From positions 4,863,260 through 4,927,259 of the forward strand of contig NW_024103452.1 in NCBI RefSeq assembly GCF_003945595.2: DNA of 64,000 nt. Direction: 5' to 3'. The position numbers and the translations under genes are program-made. This DNA is from Pipra filicauda. Its lineage: Eukaryota; Chordata; Aves; Passeriformes; Pipridae. Positions 1 through 9,600 of this stretch are shown here, piece after piece. Every line of letters begins with the position of its first letter. Positions within the stretch are counted from its first letter, which is position 1. The notes under the pieces were generated by a model. That model was not told where the DNA came from. It saw only the letters and a program-made list of their open reading frames with translations, and ran no database searches.

Positions 1-765
1 GATAAGAAATAAACTTTTTTTATGCTCTTAAAATCCCATTCCTAGTTCTCATATAGTACTCTTATAGAGTTTGATCCTACAGACCTCAATCACTCCTAAG
101 ACAGCCCCTTCCTAGGCAACTAGTACCACCATTTGTAAGGAGTTAACTGGTCTGTCAGGTACTTCTCAGTGAATAAGCATAGTGGAATCTGGCTCTCCGC
201 ACAAACATGTTGAATGAGGTTGGCTAAGAATGCTTGATTTATTGTGAGCAAATAGTTAATGCAAAATTCAAAACAGATAAATAGATCATTGACTTAATAG
301 TCATCCATTACTACCACCCCCTTCTACTATGACATTAAGAATACAAAATATCATTATGGAATTATAAATTGTGAAGATTCACTGTATTGCCATTTCTGTG
401 CATGGTTACAAGTGGTTCAGCTCTGTGAATGCAGTTCCATGGGGTGCATTTCTGTAGAACCATCAAAAAAAATGACATATGTAAAAGTGTCTTTCCATTG
501 CTTAGAGTGAAAACATAGCACAGCAAAAGACAATATTTCCAATATAGTGTCTTCTCATCCTTTAGCTTTGTGCACAGAAAAAAACCTAATTGTATGATTG
601 CATTTAAATCATAGGTAGGTAGATAAACCTGGTCTATCAAAAAAGCAGAGTAAACTGGTCTGCACTGAAGTTTCTGCTGTTGCAGCAAAGCTATATTTAG
701 TTCACTAAAACTGGGCTGGGTGTCTTTATGCCTACTCACAAACACACATATATACATAAATAAAC

Positions 766-780
766 ATATATATATATATA
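766..780. repeat. (AT)n microsatellite
   Basis: This is a short perfect alternating A/T run, preceded by CA-rich sequence (acacacatatatac). It is a simple repeat with no other support for function. Confidence 0.8.
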
Positions 781-1400
781 CAAGCCTATACAGCTAACAG
801 TTAATTCTTGCACAAAAGGTAGACATAGCTCTGTCAGAGCTATGACAATAAGAGCCTCTGACGTTTTGAAAGTACTCAGAGTTGGTTAATGCTTTGAGGT
901 AGATCTGCATTGACAGTCTGAAAGACTTTTAACCTGAAGAAAGCCAGATTTAATTAGAATACACATTAGGAAAACTCCATAAATAATCACAACTCAGTCA
1001 AACACAACACAAAAAAAAGGATTTATATACAACTCTCCCCTGTGTCTCTGTAGGGATGCTCTCAGCTTCTGGCCAGCTCAGTAGCTTCAAATTGCAGAAA
1101 AATTGGCACAGCTCTTTGTGGCCCTGGGGAAGTTTCTTTCCTCATTTCTGATGCCTGGTTGTCTCTGTCTGCTGCTCCTCTCAGCAAGTTCCCCCACTCA
1201 GTTGTGTGGGGACCTTTCTATGGTTTTGGACTCTTTGCTGGCCAAATTTCAATCTCTGAAAGCTTGTCTCCTCTGAATGAACTAAATAATTTCTAAGGAA
1301 GGAATGATTTTTCTGCCCAGGGAGCTTCAGCTGACCCAGTGGTTTTTCTTACAATAATGTAACACATTAACAGATACAAACAGAGAGTAGTACTATTAGT

Positions 1401-1450
1401 ATGTGTGTATATATGTGTGTATATATACAAATACATATATATATATATAT
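1401..1450. repeat. Compound (TG)n/(TA)n microsatellite
   Basis: Alternating purine-pyrimidine DNA made of interspersed TG and TA dinucleotides, ending in a pure TA run. Such sequence is often length-polymorphic. It could adopt left-handed or cruciform structure, but no function is implied. Confidence 0.8.
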
Positions 1451-4399
1451 TCTTTCATTAGCAGTTATATTATTTACTGATCCTAAGCATCAAAGACAGG
1501 GTACATAGAAGGTTTACAGGACCCAATGCAAGTCTGGAAGTGCTCAAAAAAAAAGACTGACTGACTCAAATCTATGGCAAAGACTGGCTCACCTATACAG
1601 GATATTTTTATAAAAAGTTTGGCTAAAGAGCCTAAGTAGGAAATGATGTCTTTCTGATAATTATCCAGTTTACTAAGTGCATCACAGGAAGAGAGATTCC
1701 TCAAAGAAGCCCAGCAGAAGAAACTTAATAACCTAGAGTTTGCATACTGAGAAATCACTTCGTAGTTGAAAATAAGAAGCACTAAATTGAGAATAGCTCT
1801 GAATTACTTTTATTCTTTAGGAAACTGGCATCAACAAAAGATGAGCTTTAGTCCACCCAGGTTTCAGAGTCCAGAGAAAAACAGCATAGGTCTCAACCTC
1901 TCTTCCTTACAAGAAGAGATTCTCTGTTTTGGTTTTTCTATTTAGTTTTGTTTTGATTTAAACTGGATGAATAGTAGTGGTCATACATACTCTATTGCTT
2001 CCAGGGGATTTAATAGTAATTTTTTTTTATATAGCAAGATATGTCAATGTCAACTGCATCCTAAGCCAGCAACTTCTTGAGCTGGGCAGCTTGGGGCACA
2101 GTAGTATGCATATAAGGAAGTTTTCTGTTCAAAAAAGGAAAGTTGAAATAATTATTTACAACTAGAGAATTAATAGGAAAGTCCAGAACTTTCTGTCCAA
2201 CTTGAAGTGATATTTAATGACAGAGTTTCTTAAATGTGTTTTCTAATTACTCCTAGCAAGTCACTGAAAATGAATTAGGTGAACGTAAATTTGGTTTCTT
2301 GAAATAAAGATAATAAAGATCTATTAAACATATCATTTATTGAGAGAAAAGTGCAATACCTAAAATAAATGACTTTTTAAATACTTCTTCCTAGTCCTTG
2401 ACATCAAACAACACCAAATTTTTAGAAAATCTCTGTCCTCTAGCAATACTTATTGTTATTGAGTTTAGCACCCTTGTTGCAGATTTAGCTCCCCCTTTGT
2501 TAGTTTGGTAAAAATACAGAATACCTTGACAAAAGTCAAAGAATATTTGTCTGTGTATTGCATTTGCCTTTTCAGTTCCCTGTCTCAGATAACAAAGGGA
2601 GTCAACCATTGAGACAGTTAAAGTGTTAAAAGTAAAAGCAATTATAAAACATATTTTATATGTTTTATATAAACATTGGTAAACCTGCTCCCAGAATGTT
2701 ATAATGGAAGTGGATTGAGAAATGCTAAGACGAAAACCATACCTCTTGTGTTTTGTTTTCCACAAACCCTTCAGCTTTTTCTGTAAAACTACTCTCTAAC
2801 TCTCTTCTTAAAGGTGCTTAGAATTTCTTGAGAGGAAAAAAAACACAAACCAAATCCTGAAAGAAATCATCCCACTTCTTTTATATCTTTTGTTCACACT
2901 TACCATATAGCTCAGGTTTTTTTGTAGTAGGGCCAAGGTGTGAAATTTGCCTTTTGTCCTGTTTCAACCAGTCAGCAAAGCAAACCATCCTAGGCAGTGC
3001 TCCAGCAGACTAAGCCTCTACTTCTCAAAATCTGTTTAGTATTAATTGTCTCCATTGCCACTGCCCACCCTCATAGGAGGGTGATGAAACCACTTTTCCC
3101 GTCTGACATTCCAACATGCCATCTCAGAAATTTAATACCTAAATCTCCTTCAGACAGATATTTCCAAGTACCATTCACAGTATTTTCCTGTGGGTTGAAT
3201 TTATTTTTAAGATCTATGCATGTTTGCTTGTCCAAGAAAAGGACACTAAATGCCATTCCTATCAATTACTAAATTCATGCATGTGATCTATTTGGAAAGT
3301 ATTGCAAAAATTTGAAACTGTAAATATCTTTGCATGCTGCAGGAAAAGCAGATCTATATTCTTAAAGGTGCTATGAATACATGAATGCCAGATGTACTGG
3401 GCTACAGAAAACACCACTCCCTTTTGTTATTTACTGCTTTGAGTCCACATGGCAGGCCAGTGGCAAAAACAAATTGAGGCGGTTCACAAATTGATGAGCA
3501 GTTTCCCTTTTTGCTGAGATAAAAGCAGAGAAAACAAAGACATGTCAGTGTTTAATATAATCAGACTAATGGCAGCACAACTTTAAATTTATAAAAGCTC
3601 TAAAACACCTGGTTTCCACAAGATAGAGCTCCGGGTAGAATTATTGTTTTGATTCTCCTGTAACGCTGCCATGATGGAGGGTTGGTTTTCCAAAATAAAT
3701 ATAATCAAAACAATCCTGGCCTGTTGTGTATACCCAAAACACTCTGCAGGACAAGGCACAGATGTGAACAAATGGCTCAGATGTACACTTTATAATACTT
3801 CAGGTTATTTTCTGCTGAATGTAAGAGGGGAAAGTAACAAATAATATATTTTTACTTAGTTCAGAAAATATTTGATACCAGCCATCATTATCTGAAGCTA
3901 GTAGACCTGCCCTTGCATTTCAAATCGGATAGATGTTATCTATTCTAGTACAGTTGCTGCATTTTACGTGATTGTATGTGATCCAAGTTTTGATTATGGC
4001 CTGTGGGTATTCTTGCAATATGAATTGATTGATTGTGCAGGTCTTTAGTTATAATAATAAGTGTGTAAGATAAACTAAAATCAATATGATAAATGCAATA
4101 GTTTCATAAAAAGTATAGTTACAATATTGAGAAGTAGAGAATGAGAGAAAATACTTGAGAGAATGAGATTATTAATTGAAATAATTTTCCTTTTCCCATT
4201 TAAATTTGGAGACTCAGTTGTCCACAACTTAGTGATATGCTTCTGGGATCACTATGAGGACATTATTCTTTTGTCTAAGCCTTGGATTCACCTTATCTGT
4301 CTACAAACCAGGTACCTAGTTAGACATCTACAGTCTCTGTGCCTGATGCAAAAAGGTAGGGAGGGTCATTTCCCCATTTCTTTTAGAACTGAATGAACT

Positions 4400-4704
4400 C
4401 TACCTATGGCTGTTGATCTCTTCTCCCATGTAACAAGTGACAGGATGAGAAGAAGTGGTCTCAAGTTGTGCCAGGGGAGGTTTAGAATGGATATTAGGAA
4501 AAAGTTCATCACTGTAAGGATGGTCAGGCATTGGAACAGGCTGCCCATGGAAGTGGTGGAAACACCACCTATGGAAGTGTTCGAAAGTTGAGTGGATGTG
4601 GCACTTGAGGACACAGTTTAGTGCTGAACATGGTGGTAGCAGGTTAATGGTTGGACTTAATGATCTTAGAGGTCCTTTCCAACCTTGATGATTCTATGAT
4701 TCTA
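4400..4704 (+). mobile_element. CR1 LINE, 5'-truncated 3' end
   Basis: This is about 300 bp of the 3' end of a CR1 non-LTR retrotransposon, the dominant LINE of bird genomes. Typical CR1 3' phrases are readable in order: ctcttctcccatgtaacaag near 4420, the 'gccaggggaggtttag' phrase near 4470, 'ggcattggaacaggctgccc' near 4527, and 'gatcttagaggtcctttccaacc' near 4662. It ends in the CR1-specific tail of tandem ATTCTATG-like octamers at 4690-4704, where other LINEs carry poly(A). The 5' boundary is approximate because the sequence before about 4400 no longer matches. Open frames on both strands here are CR1 shadows. Identification is from family knowledge, not a database search. Confidence 0.93.
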
Positions 4705-5684
4705 AGAGTTGGTAAAGAAAAAGAATTAGTTCCTTCAGTATGAATTATCAGGATCAGTTTATTTGTAGCAAGCATTAATTCAGTGTTTCAGTATTGATAG
4801 TTTATATATTCGATACACTTTTTTAGATTTTAGCTACTCTGACTTTTTAGATTATCAAAGAAAACTTTGGGATGCAAAGCATGAAGGCTTTCATTTAAAT
4901 GACTTACATTAGACTTCTACCAGAAATCAGTAAACTTACAGAATACTGTTCTGCAGTTTATAATTGTATTTTCATTATTATTGATAAGTATTTCCTCTGG
5001 TATAAAGAAATAAAAGTGCTTTGGTTTTGAGTTAAGCCCCAGGATTGCACCAAATAGTCTGGCGATTTTGCATGCCAAAACTGCGGGCTGTTGATGTGTG
5101 GCAAATGGTAGATGAAATACAGAGGACCTGGAAGCGAGAAGAAATCTCTCCCTGAGCTATTTCATCCACCACATGTGGTGCCACTTTACTCAACAAAAAC
5201 AGTTTATTTCATTATGTACTTCTTTAGTCTTCTTCTTGTTCCATCTAGATCTAGAGAATTTTTGCTTTATTTGGGATATAACAATTTTGAAAATGTTGTT
5301 CTAGTTAATTTTTTGATAAAGTGCCCAGAAGCTTTTGCTCTGACGGAAGAGAGCTTCATAGTGTAAAAATTTTAGCATTTAAAATCAAGTTTCTATCTTA
5401 AAAACATTTACAAACATACTCAATTCAGAGGTAGTCAACCTAAAATTTCTGAACTATGAATGTTTTGCAAGCATATGGTATGAACAGATGATATAGGACA
5501 AGATAATAGGAGTTTGTAAAAACAGACTAGTATTATCATGGCTGAGTTGTGAAGTTATCCATCTACTGAATCCAAGAAACTACTATAACCCACTTTGCTA
5601 AGTAGAGTTACTCTATATAATTATTATAAATGTGGTTATTAATTTACACTTTAAACACGATGACTATATATTTATTGTTAGTGA
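4705..5684. other. Unique AT-rich noncoding DNA
   Basis: I see no gene or recognisable repeat between the CR1 tail and the start of the split LTR. An 84-codon open frame at 5112-5366 has no recognisable features. Confidence 0.55.
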
Positions 5685-5731
5685 TGTTTCTTGGAATCTA
5701 TTCCAGGAATAAAGACTAAGAATTTTTTTTT

Positions 5732-5740
5732 TTTAACTGT
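5732..5740 (+). repeat. Candidate target-site duplication, left copy
   Basis: The 9-mer tttaactgt lies immediately outside the LINE 3' tail and is repeated exactly at 6601-6609 on the far side of the insert. It is AT-rich, so a chance match is possible, but its position at both boundaries and the restored LTR length support it. Confidence 0.65.

Positions 5741-5772
<32 letters not shown>
5741..5772 (-). repeat. (ATG)n 3' tail of the LINE
   Basis: Ten uninterrupted ATC triplets on + (ATG/GAT on the LINE sense strand) directly follow the 3'UTR. This is the element's own 3' terminus, not an independent microsatellite, because it sits exactly between the UTR and the candidate target duplication. 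A 12-T run at 5723-5734 lies just outside it. Confidence 0.85.
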
Positions 5773-5806
5773 GGCTAGGTTTTGCGAACGAAGATTCGGG
5801 AAGGCT

Positions 5807-6556
5807 CTATCCACGTTTGTTACAGGCACGCTGGTGGCTTATGAGGCCAATACGAGAGAGACATATCCGATTGCAAAAGGCACAGCAGAAAGACTCCTTA
5901 GGTGGTGTATTCAACAGGATATGATTCTTTCTGCATTGTCTTTTCTCCTTGAGAGTGATCCTGCGTGTGTTCTCAAAGGAAACGGCAGCGTTGTAGATGG
6001 TGTGTCTCCAGGCCTCCCGGTTTGAGGCCAGAGTAGACCAGTTATGATGATCAATGTGGTTGAGGCTGAGATGTTGTTTCAGGGAGTCCTTGTATCTTTT
6101 CTTCGGGGCTCCTCTCTTGCGGCAGCCGGTGGCAAGTTCACCATAAAGTAGGATCTTAGGGAGGCGGTGGTCCTTCATCCTGGAGACGTGCCCTGCCCAG
6201 CACAGCTGTGTTCTCAGTAACATGGCCTCAATGCTTGTGACTGCTGCTTCTAAAACGGCTGTATTGGTCACATAATCTGACCAGTGGATGTTTAGGATTG
6301 TGTGGAGGCAGCGTTGATGGAAGCGTTCCAGGAGTCGCAGGTGGTGGCGGTAGATGACCCATGATTCTATTCCATATAAAAGAGCAGACAGCACTATGGC
6401 TTTGTAAACACTGATCTTTGTACTTTTCTTCATGTGTTTATTTCACCAAACTCTTTTATGGAGTTTTCCAAAAGCACTATATGCCTTTGCTAACCTGTTG
6501 TCTATCTCCCCATCAATCTTACCATCTGAGGAGATGAGGCTACCTAGGTAATTAAA
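5807..6556 (-). pseudogene. RTE-like LINE ORF2 C-terminal part, interrupted
   Basis: This is the C-terminal end of a LINE reverse transcriptase protein, downstream of the catalytic core, which is missing. Reading from 6556 on minus, the frame contains the YLGSLIS motif that follows the YADD box in many LINEs, then a KAYSAFGKL helix. It is then broken by a TGA at 6443-6445, followed by a 208-codon open stretch from the ATG at 6433. That stretch carries the thumb-like LLYGIESW motif, 'CWAGHVSRM', and a C-terminal C2HC zinc finger of the form CX2CX12HX3C (CAFC...SRIGLISH...C) before the stop at 5807. Only one disabling change in about 250 codons suggests a fairly young insertion. The protein cannot be catalytic because the endonuclease and RT active sites are absent. 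Confidence 0.88.
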
Positions 6557-6625
6557 CTGGTGGTAAACAGTTAAATTAAACTAAGTTTAATTTAGTTTAA
6601 TTTAACTGTTTACCATCAATTTAAT
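6551..6625. repeat. Foldback at LINE 5' junction
   Basis: The inner arms 6561-6584 and 6592-6615 are perfect 24-bp inverted repeats around a 7-nt spacer (gtttaat). The match extends outward by about 10 more bases with two mismatches, both transitions. The right arm contains the target duplication plus adjacent LTR sequence. The left arm, inside the insert, is therefore an inverted copy of target DNA placed at the LINE's 5' end. This is what a template switch or snap-back during target-primed reverse transcription would leave. Confidence 0.8.
6601..6609 (+). repeat. Candidate target-site duplication, right copy
   Basis: Exact copy of the 9-mer at 5732-5740. It marks the 5' boundary of the minus-strand LINE and lies inside the right arm of the foldback at 6551-6625. 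Confidence 0.65.
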
Positions 6626-9600
6626 TGTATAGAACTATGTTTTGGATTTGTGCAAGAAACAGTGTTAACAATTAAGAGATGTTTTTGTTATTGCTGAGCA
6701 ATGTTTACACACAAAGGCCTCCTCTGCTTCTCACCTCACCCCGCCAGCAAGGAGGTTGGGTGTGCACAAGGAGCTGGAAGAGGACACAGCTGACCCCAGC
6801 TGACCCAAGGAATATTCCAGACGGTATAGAGTATAAAAGTGGGGGGAAAAGAAGAGAGGGACATTCAGAGTTATGTAATTTGTCTTGCCAAGTCATCATT
6901 ACATGTGATGCACCCCAGCTTTCCTGAGTTTGACTGAACACCTGCCTGCCCGTGGGAAGTGGTGCATAAATTCCTTGATTTCCTTTGCTTGTACATGAAG
7001 CCTTTGCTTTACCTATTGAACTGTCTTTATCTCAACTCACAAGTTTTCCCACTTTTACTCTTCCAATTCTCTCTCCCATCCCACCAGAGGAGAGTGAGCA
7101 AGGGACTGTGTGGGGATGAGTTCAAGTTGGGGTTAAACCAGAACAGTGAAAGAGAGCATAGTGAAATAAATCTTATGTCTGAGAACATTTCAAGTACTGA
7201 AACTGGGAAAACTAAGAAATTAATGTGATACCACAGATATCAAGAAGACACAAATGAGAGATTAAATAGGTTTCTGTTGTACTATGTAAATAAAAAAGTG
7301 ATTTCTACATTTCAGATAGGAAAAAGGCTCTAGAAAGAAACAATCAAAGATGATGAGGCATGATCCAATTTTTCAGCAGGATTGTTGGAGATATTATGTT
7401 TTATTATATTTCCAGAACAATAGAGACCACTATTGTTATCCATTTTAAACTCTCACATCATAAACTAAAGAATTTAGCCAATGATTTTGCAGTGTGCACA
7501 TTATTTTTGATTGAACCAGTACATATCTTTCAGCAAGATATCCTAAAAGGCTCAACATGCTGAAGAGCAATACCTAGGTTATTAATAAACCACTCTATTA
7601 AGCTATTATACTGCTTTTTCTACAGTTTCAGCCTTGGATCTAGTTATATATTCCACTGGATTAAAGACTCCCCTGCAATTTTAACTACGTCATGGGCCAG
7701 TAAGAATTGCTGATGACCTAAGAGAAAATAGTCCAGGATATTAAGTGTGGAATAGCAGATTTAGGCAAATAGAAGGACTCGGAAAAAAAATGAGAGGAAA
7801 TATGTGATGTCAGTTTTGTGAAATAAATTCTCATCACAGGAGAAACATGACAAAAGAAATCACATTTTTGCCAGATGCATGAAAAGCAAAACATATGGCT
7901 TGTTTGTCTCACATTTTTTGCATATTTCTTCTGTGTTGACAGACAGGTTTGAGAAGATGGAAAGTGCCTTTCTTTTCAGTGAAATGTCCATATACATTTT
8001 ATATTTCTTACTGTTATTTTTGCCAGCTTGAAAAGGACTGTTTCAAATGGTTAAAATTATTCCAAGGAAAATTAAAGCCAGGAATACATTGGAAAAATTC
8101 AAGAACAATCCAGGAATGTTAATGAAGTCCTCTTATTTTATAAAATATATCTTTTTGGAGGATTTTTTTTCAAAATTCCTGGGGAGAGAGGTTTAGCAAT
8201 GAAAGAAAACATTGCTTATATATCTCTTTATTTATTAAGTTATAAGAAAATCTGTTCAGCCTTTGCTTTCATTTCCTCAATTTTTTAACTACAAATCCTA
8301 TTCTTTTTAAGGGCAGTGATCAAAACATTTTCGAGAAAGTAGCTTCTTATTTTTTAAGATATTTTTAACTTAAAATTAGAAAAGGAAAAAACCCAAACTT
8401 CTATTGCTGCCCTACCATCCCACAGTATATTCAGACATTAATTATTGCTGGTTAAATTAATGCTGGTTAAAAAGTTAAGGTAAATTCCTGATCCACCTGA
8501 CCCACAGTAGAAGAAAAACAACCAAATTTTTCTTCAGTCATGACTGTGACAGTGCCTAAATGTAGATGCCTGGTCCTGGGAATAGACTTCACAGATGGGC
8601 TCCCAAGTTTGTCTCAGTCAAAGGAGATATTTTGGCAGCTGAGAGTGGGCTCTGCAATTCACAAAGTGTTGGGCAATAGGACAGCAAAACAGCAAAGAAG
8701 TCTGTCCTCTGCAAGGCCTGAAGTATGTCTGTCCCTTGAGCAGGTGGTCTTGCTTCGTAAATCCTCACCTTGTGTCCTGGGAACACACAGGACCAAAGTG
8801 CTTTCAAGTTCAAAACACCTCCATTTGGGCATAAAGCACAGCTATGTGAGCCCATACCTGTGTTCTTCCAAGACCTTTCATTTCAGGGAAATCTTGTTAG
8901 CAGCATAGAGCACTTGGCTTAACTCCTCATTTTAACAGGGCCTGGGTACTGGAAGTAAAGAATGTAGATGCAATGCTTTTTACAAAGAAGTAGTTAAAGG
9001 CAGGATTTATTTATAAATATTAATTCCATGGTCTGTTCTTTCCTTTTTTGATTTTTTCTAGTTTGTTTCTCATATTGTCATTTTTGAAGCAGACTTTTAT
9101 TTTAGAGATATGTGAAACTGCAACTCAAAAAGGGGACACTTATGGGTACCCAGAATGATGACAATAACAATTTTTATCATTATGAAGCTGAGATGAGAAA
9201 CGATAATTAGTAATTAATAATTAATCCCCAACATATATGTTGGCAGTTAAAGTAGAATAACTACTATGGATTAAAAACCAAAAGAACCATGCAAGTCATG
9301 TAACAAGGAAAGGATTAGTCTATACATCAGGAAGATATTTAAACAAGCATCTGGCTTAAGAGATATCCACTGAAATGCACTGCTTAAAAACAGGAGCACA
9401 ATGGGGTCAGTGAGATAAACCAGCAACTGATAGGACTATTCATGTTTATAAGTATTTAAATACCTTTGGGGTAACCAGGGATATGTTTTGCATGAAGGAT
9501 TAACTTAAAATTCAGTTAATGGGTATTCTTTCAGCCAAATATTTTAACATTATGCAGCAACTTTAATAAGAATCTGTCTGAGAACAAGTCCTGTAAAAAC

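Larger units (their letters stand above)
1..4399. other. Unique AT-rich noncoding DNA
   Basis: I see no gene in this stretch. The longest open frames (131 codons on minus at 362-757, 124 codons on minus at 2391-2765) show no family motif, no compositional bias and no flanking splice signals, so I treat them as chance. The only structured sequence is two short TA/TG simple repeats, annotated separately. A GC-richer part around 1030-1330 did not match any repeat I recognise. Confidence 0.6.
5741..6600 (-). mobile_element. RTE-like LINE, 5'-truncated, nested in LTR
   Basis: A truncated non-LTR retrotransposon on the minus strand. Its sense order is: a foldback junction (about 6600-6557), the 3' part of an ORF2-type protein (6556-5807), a 3'UTR of only about 34 nt, and a tail of about ten ATG/ATC triplets (5741-5772). 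A short 3'UTR ending in a simple repeat rather than poly(A) is characteristic of RTE-clade elements. The 9-mer tttaactgt abuts the tail (5732-5740) and recurs at 6601-6609, a good candidate target-site duplication. Among bird LINEs this is clearly not CR1. AviRTE, a group shared by some tropical bird lineages and filarial nematodes through horizontal transfer, is the leading candidate from published knowledge. I could not align it to a reference. Older reptile RTE families are the alternative. Confidence 0.8.
5685..7145 (+). mobile_element. Avian ERV solo LTR, split by a nested LINE
   Basis: A solo LTR of an avian endogenous-retrovirus family (ERVL-like by target-site length; exact name not assigned). 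Sense is +. The 5' end is TGTTTCTTGG at 5685. The body resumes after the LINE, from about 6610, with 'ctatgttttggatttg', then the 'ggacacagctgacccca' block near 6782 and a TATA-like gtataaaag at 6831. The 3' end is 'ggggttaaaccagaaca' at 7145. It is bounded by TG...CA and flanked by gtga on both sides (5681-5684 and 7146-7149). Removing the nested insert and its duplicated target (5741-6609) leaves about 592 bp, close to the 606-bp copy at 24972-25577. No internal proviral genes remain, so the provirus was lost by LTR-LTR recombination. The first 50 bp are diverged and were assigned by position and the flanking duplication. Confidence 0.8.

Noticed and set aside
362..757. 131-codon open frame on minus
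   Set aside because: No family motif, biased toward hydrophobic and aromatic codons typical of AT-rich noncoding DNA, and no splice or promoter context.
2391..2765. 124-codon open frame on minus
   Set aside because: No recognisable domain, overlaps unique AT-rich DNA, and has no supporting signals.
5723..5734. 12-T run as a LINE poly(A) tail
   Set aside because: The LINE ends in the (ATG)n tail. The T run lies outside the candidate target duplication and aligns with the T-rich part of the LTR.
6831..6840. TATA box gtataaaag as a host promoter
   Set aside because: It sits at the expected position inside the solo LTR, so it is the old viral-type promoter rather than a host gene promoter.
8540..8908. 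122-codon open frame on +, with an 88-codon frame opposite
   Set aside because: Open on both strands because of locally higher GC. The peptide matches no family I know and there are no exon boundaries.
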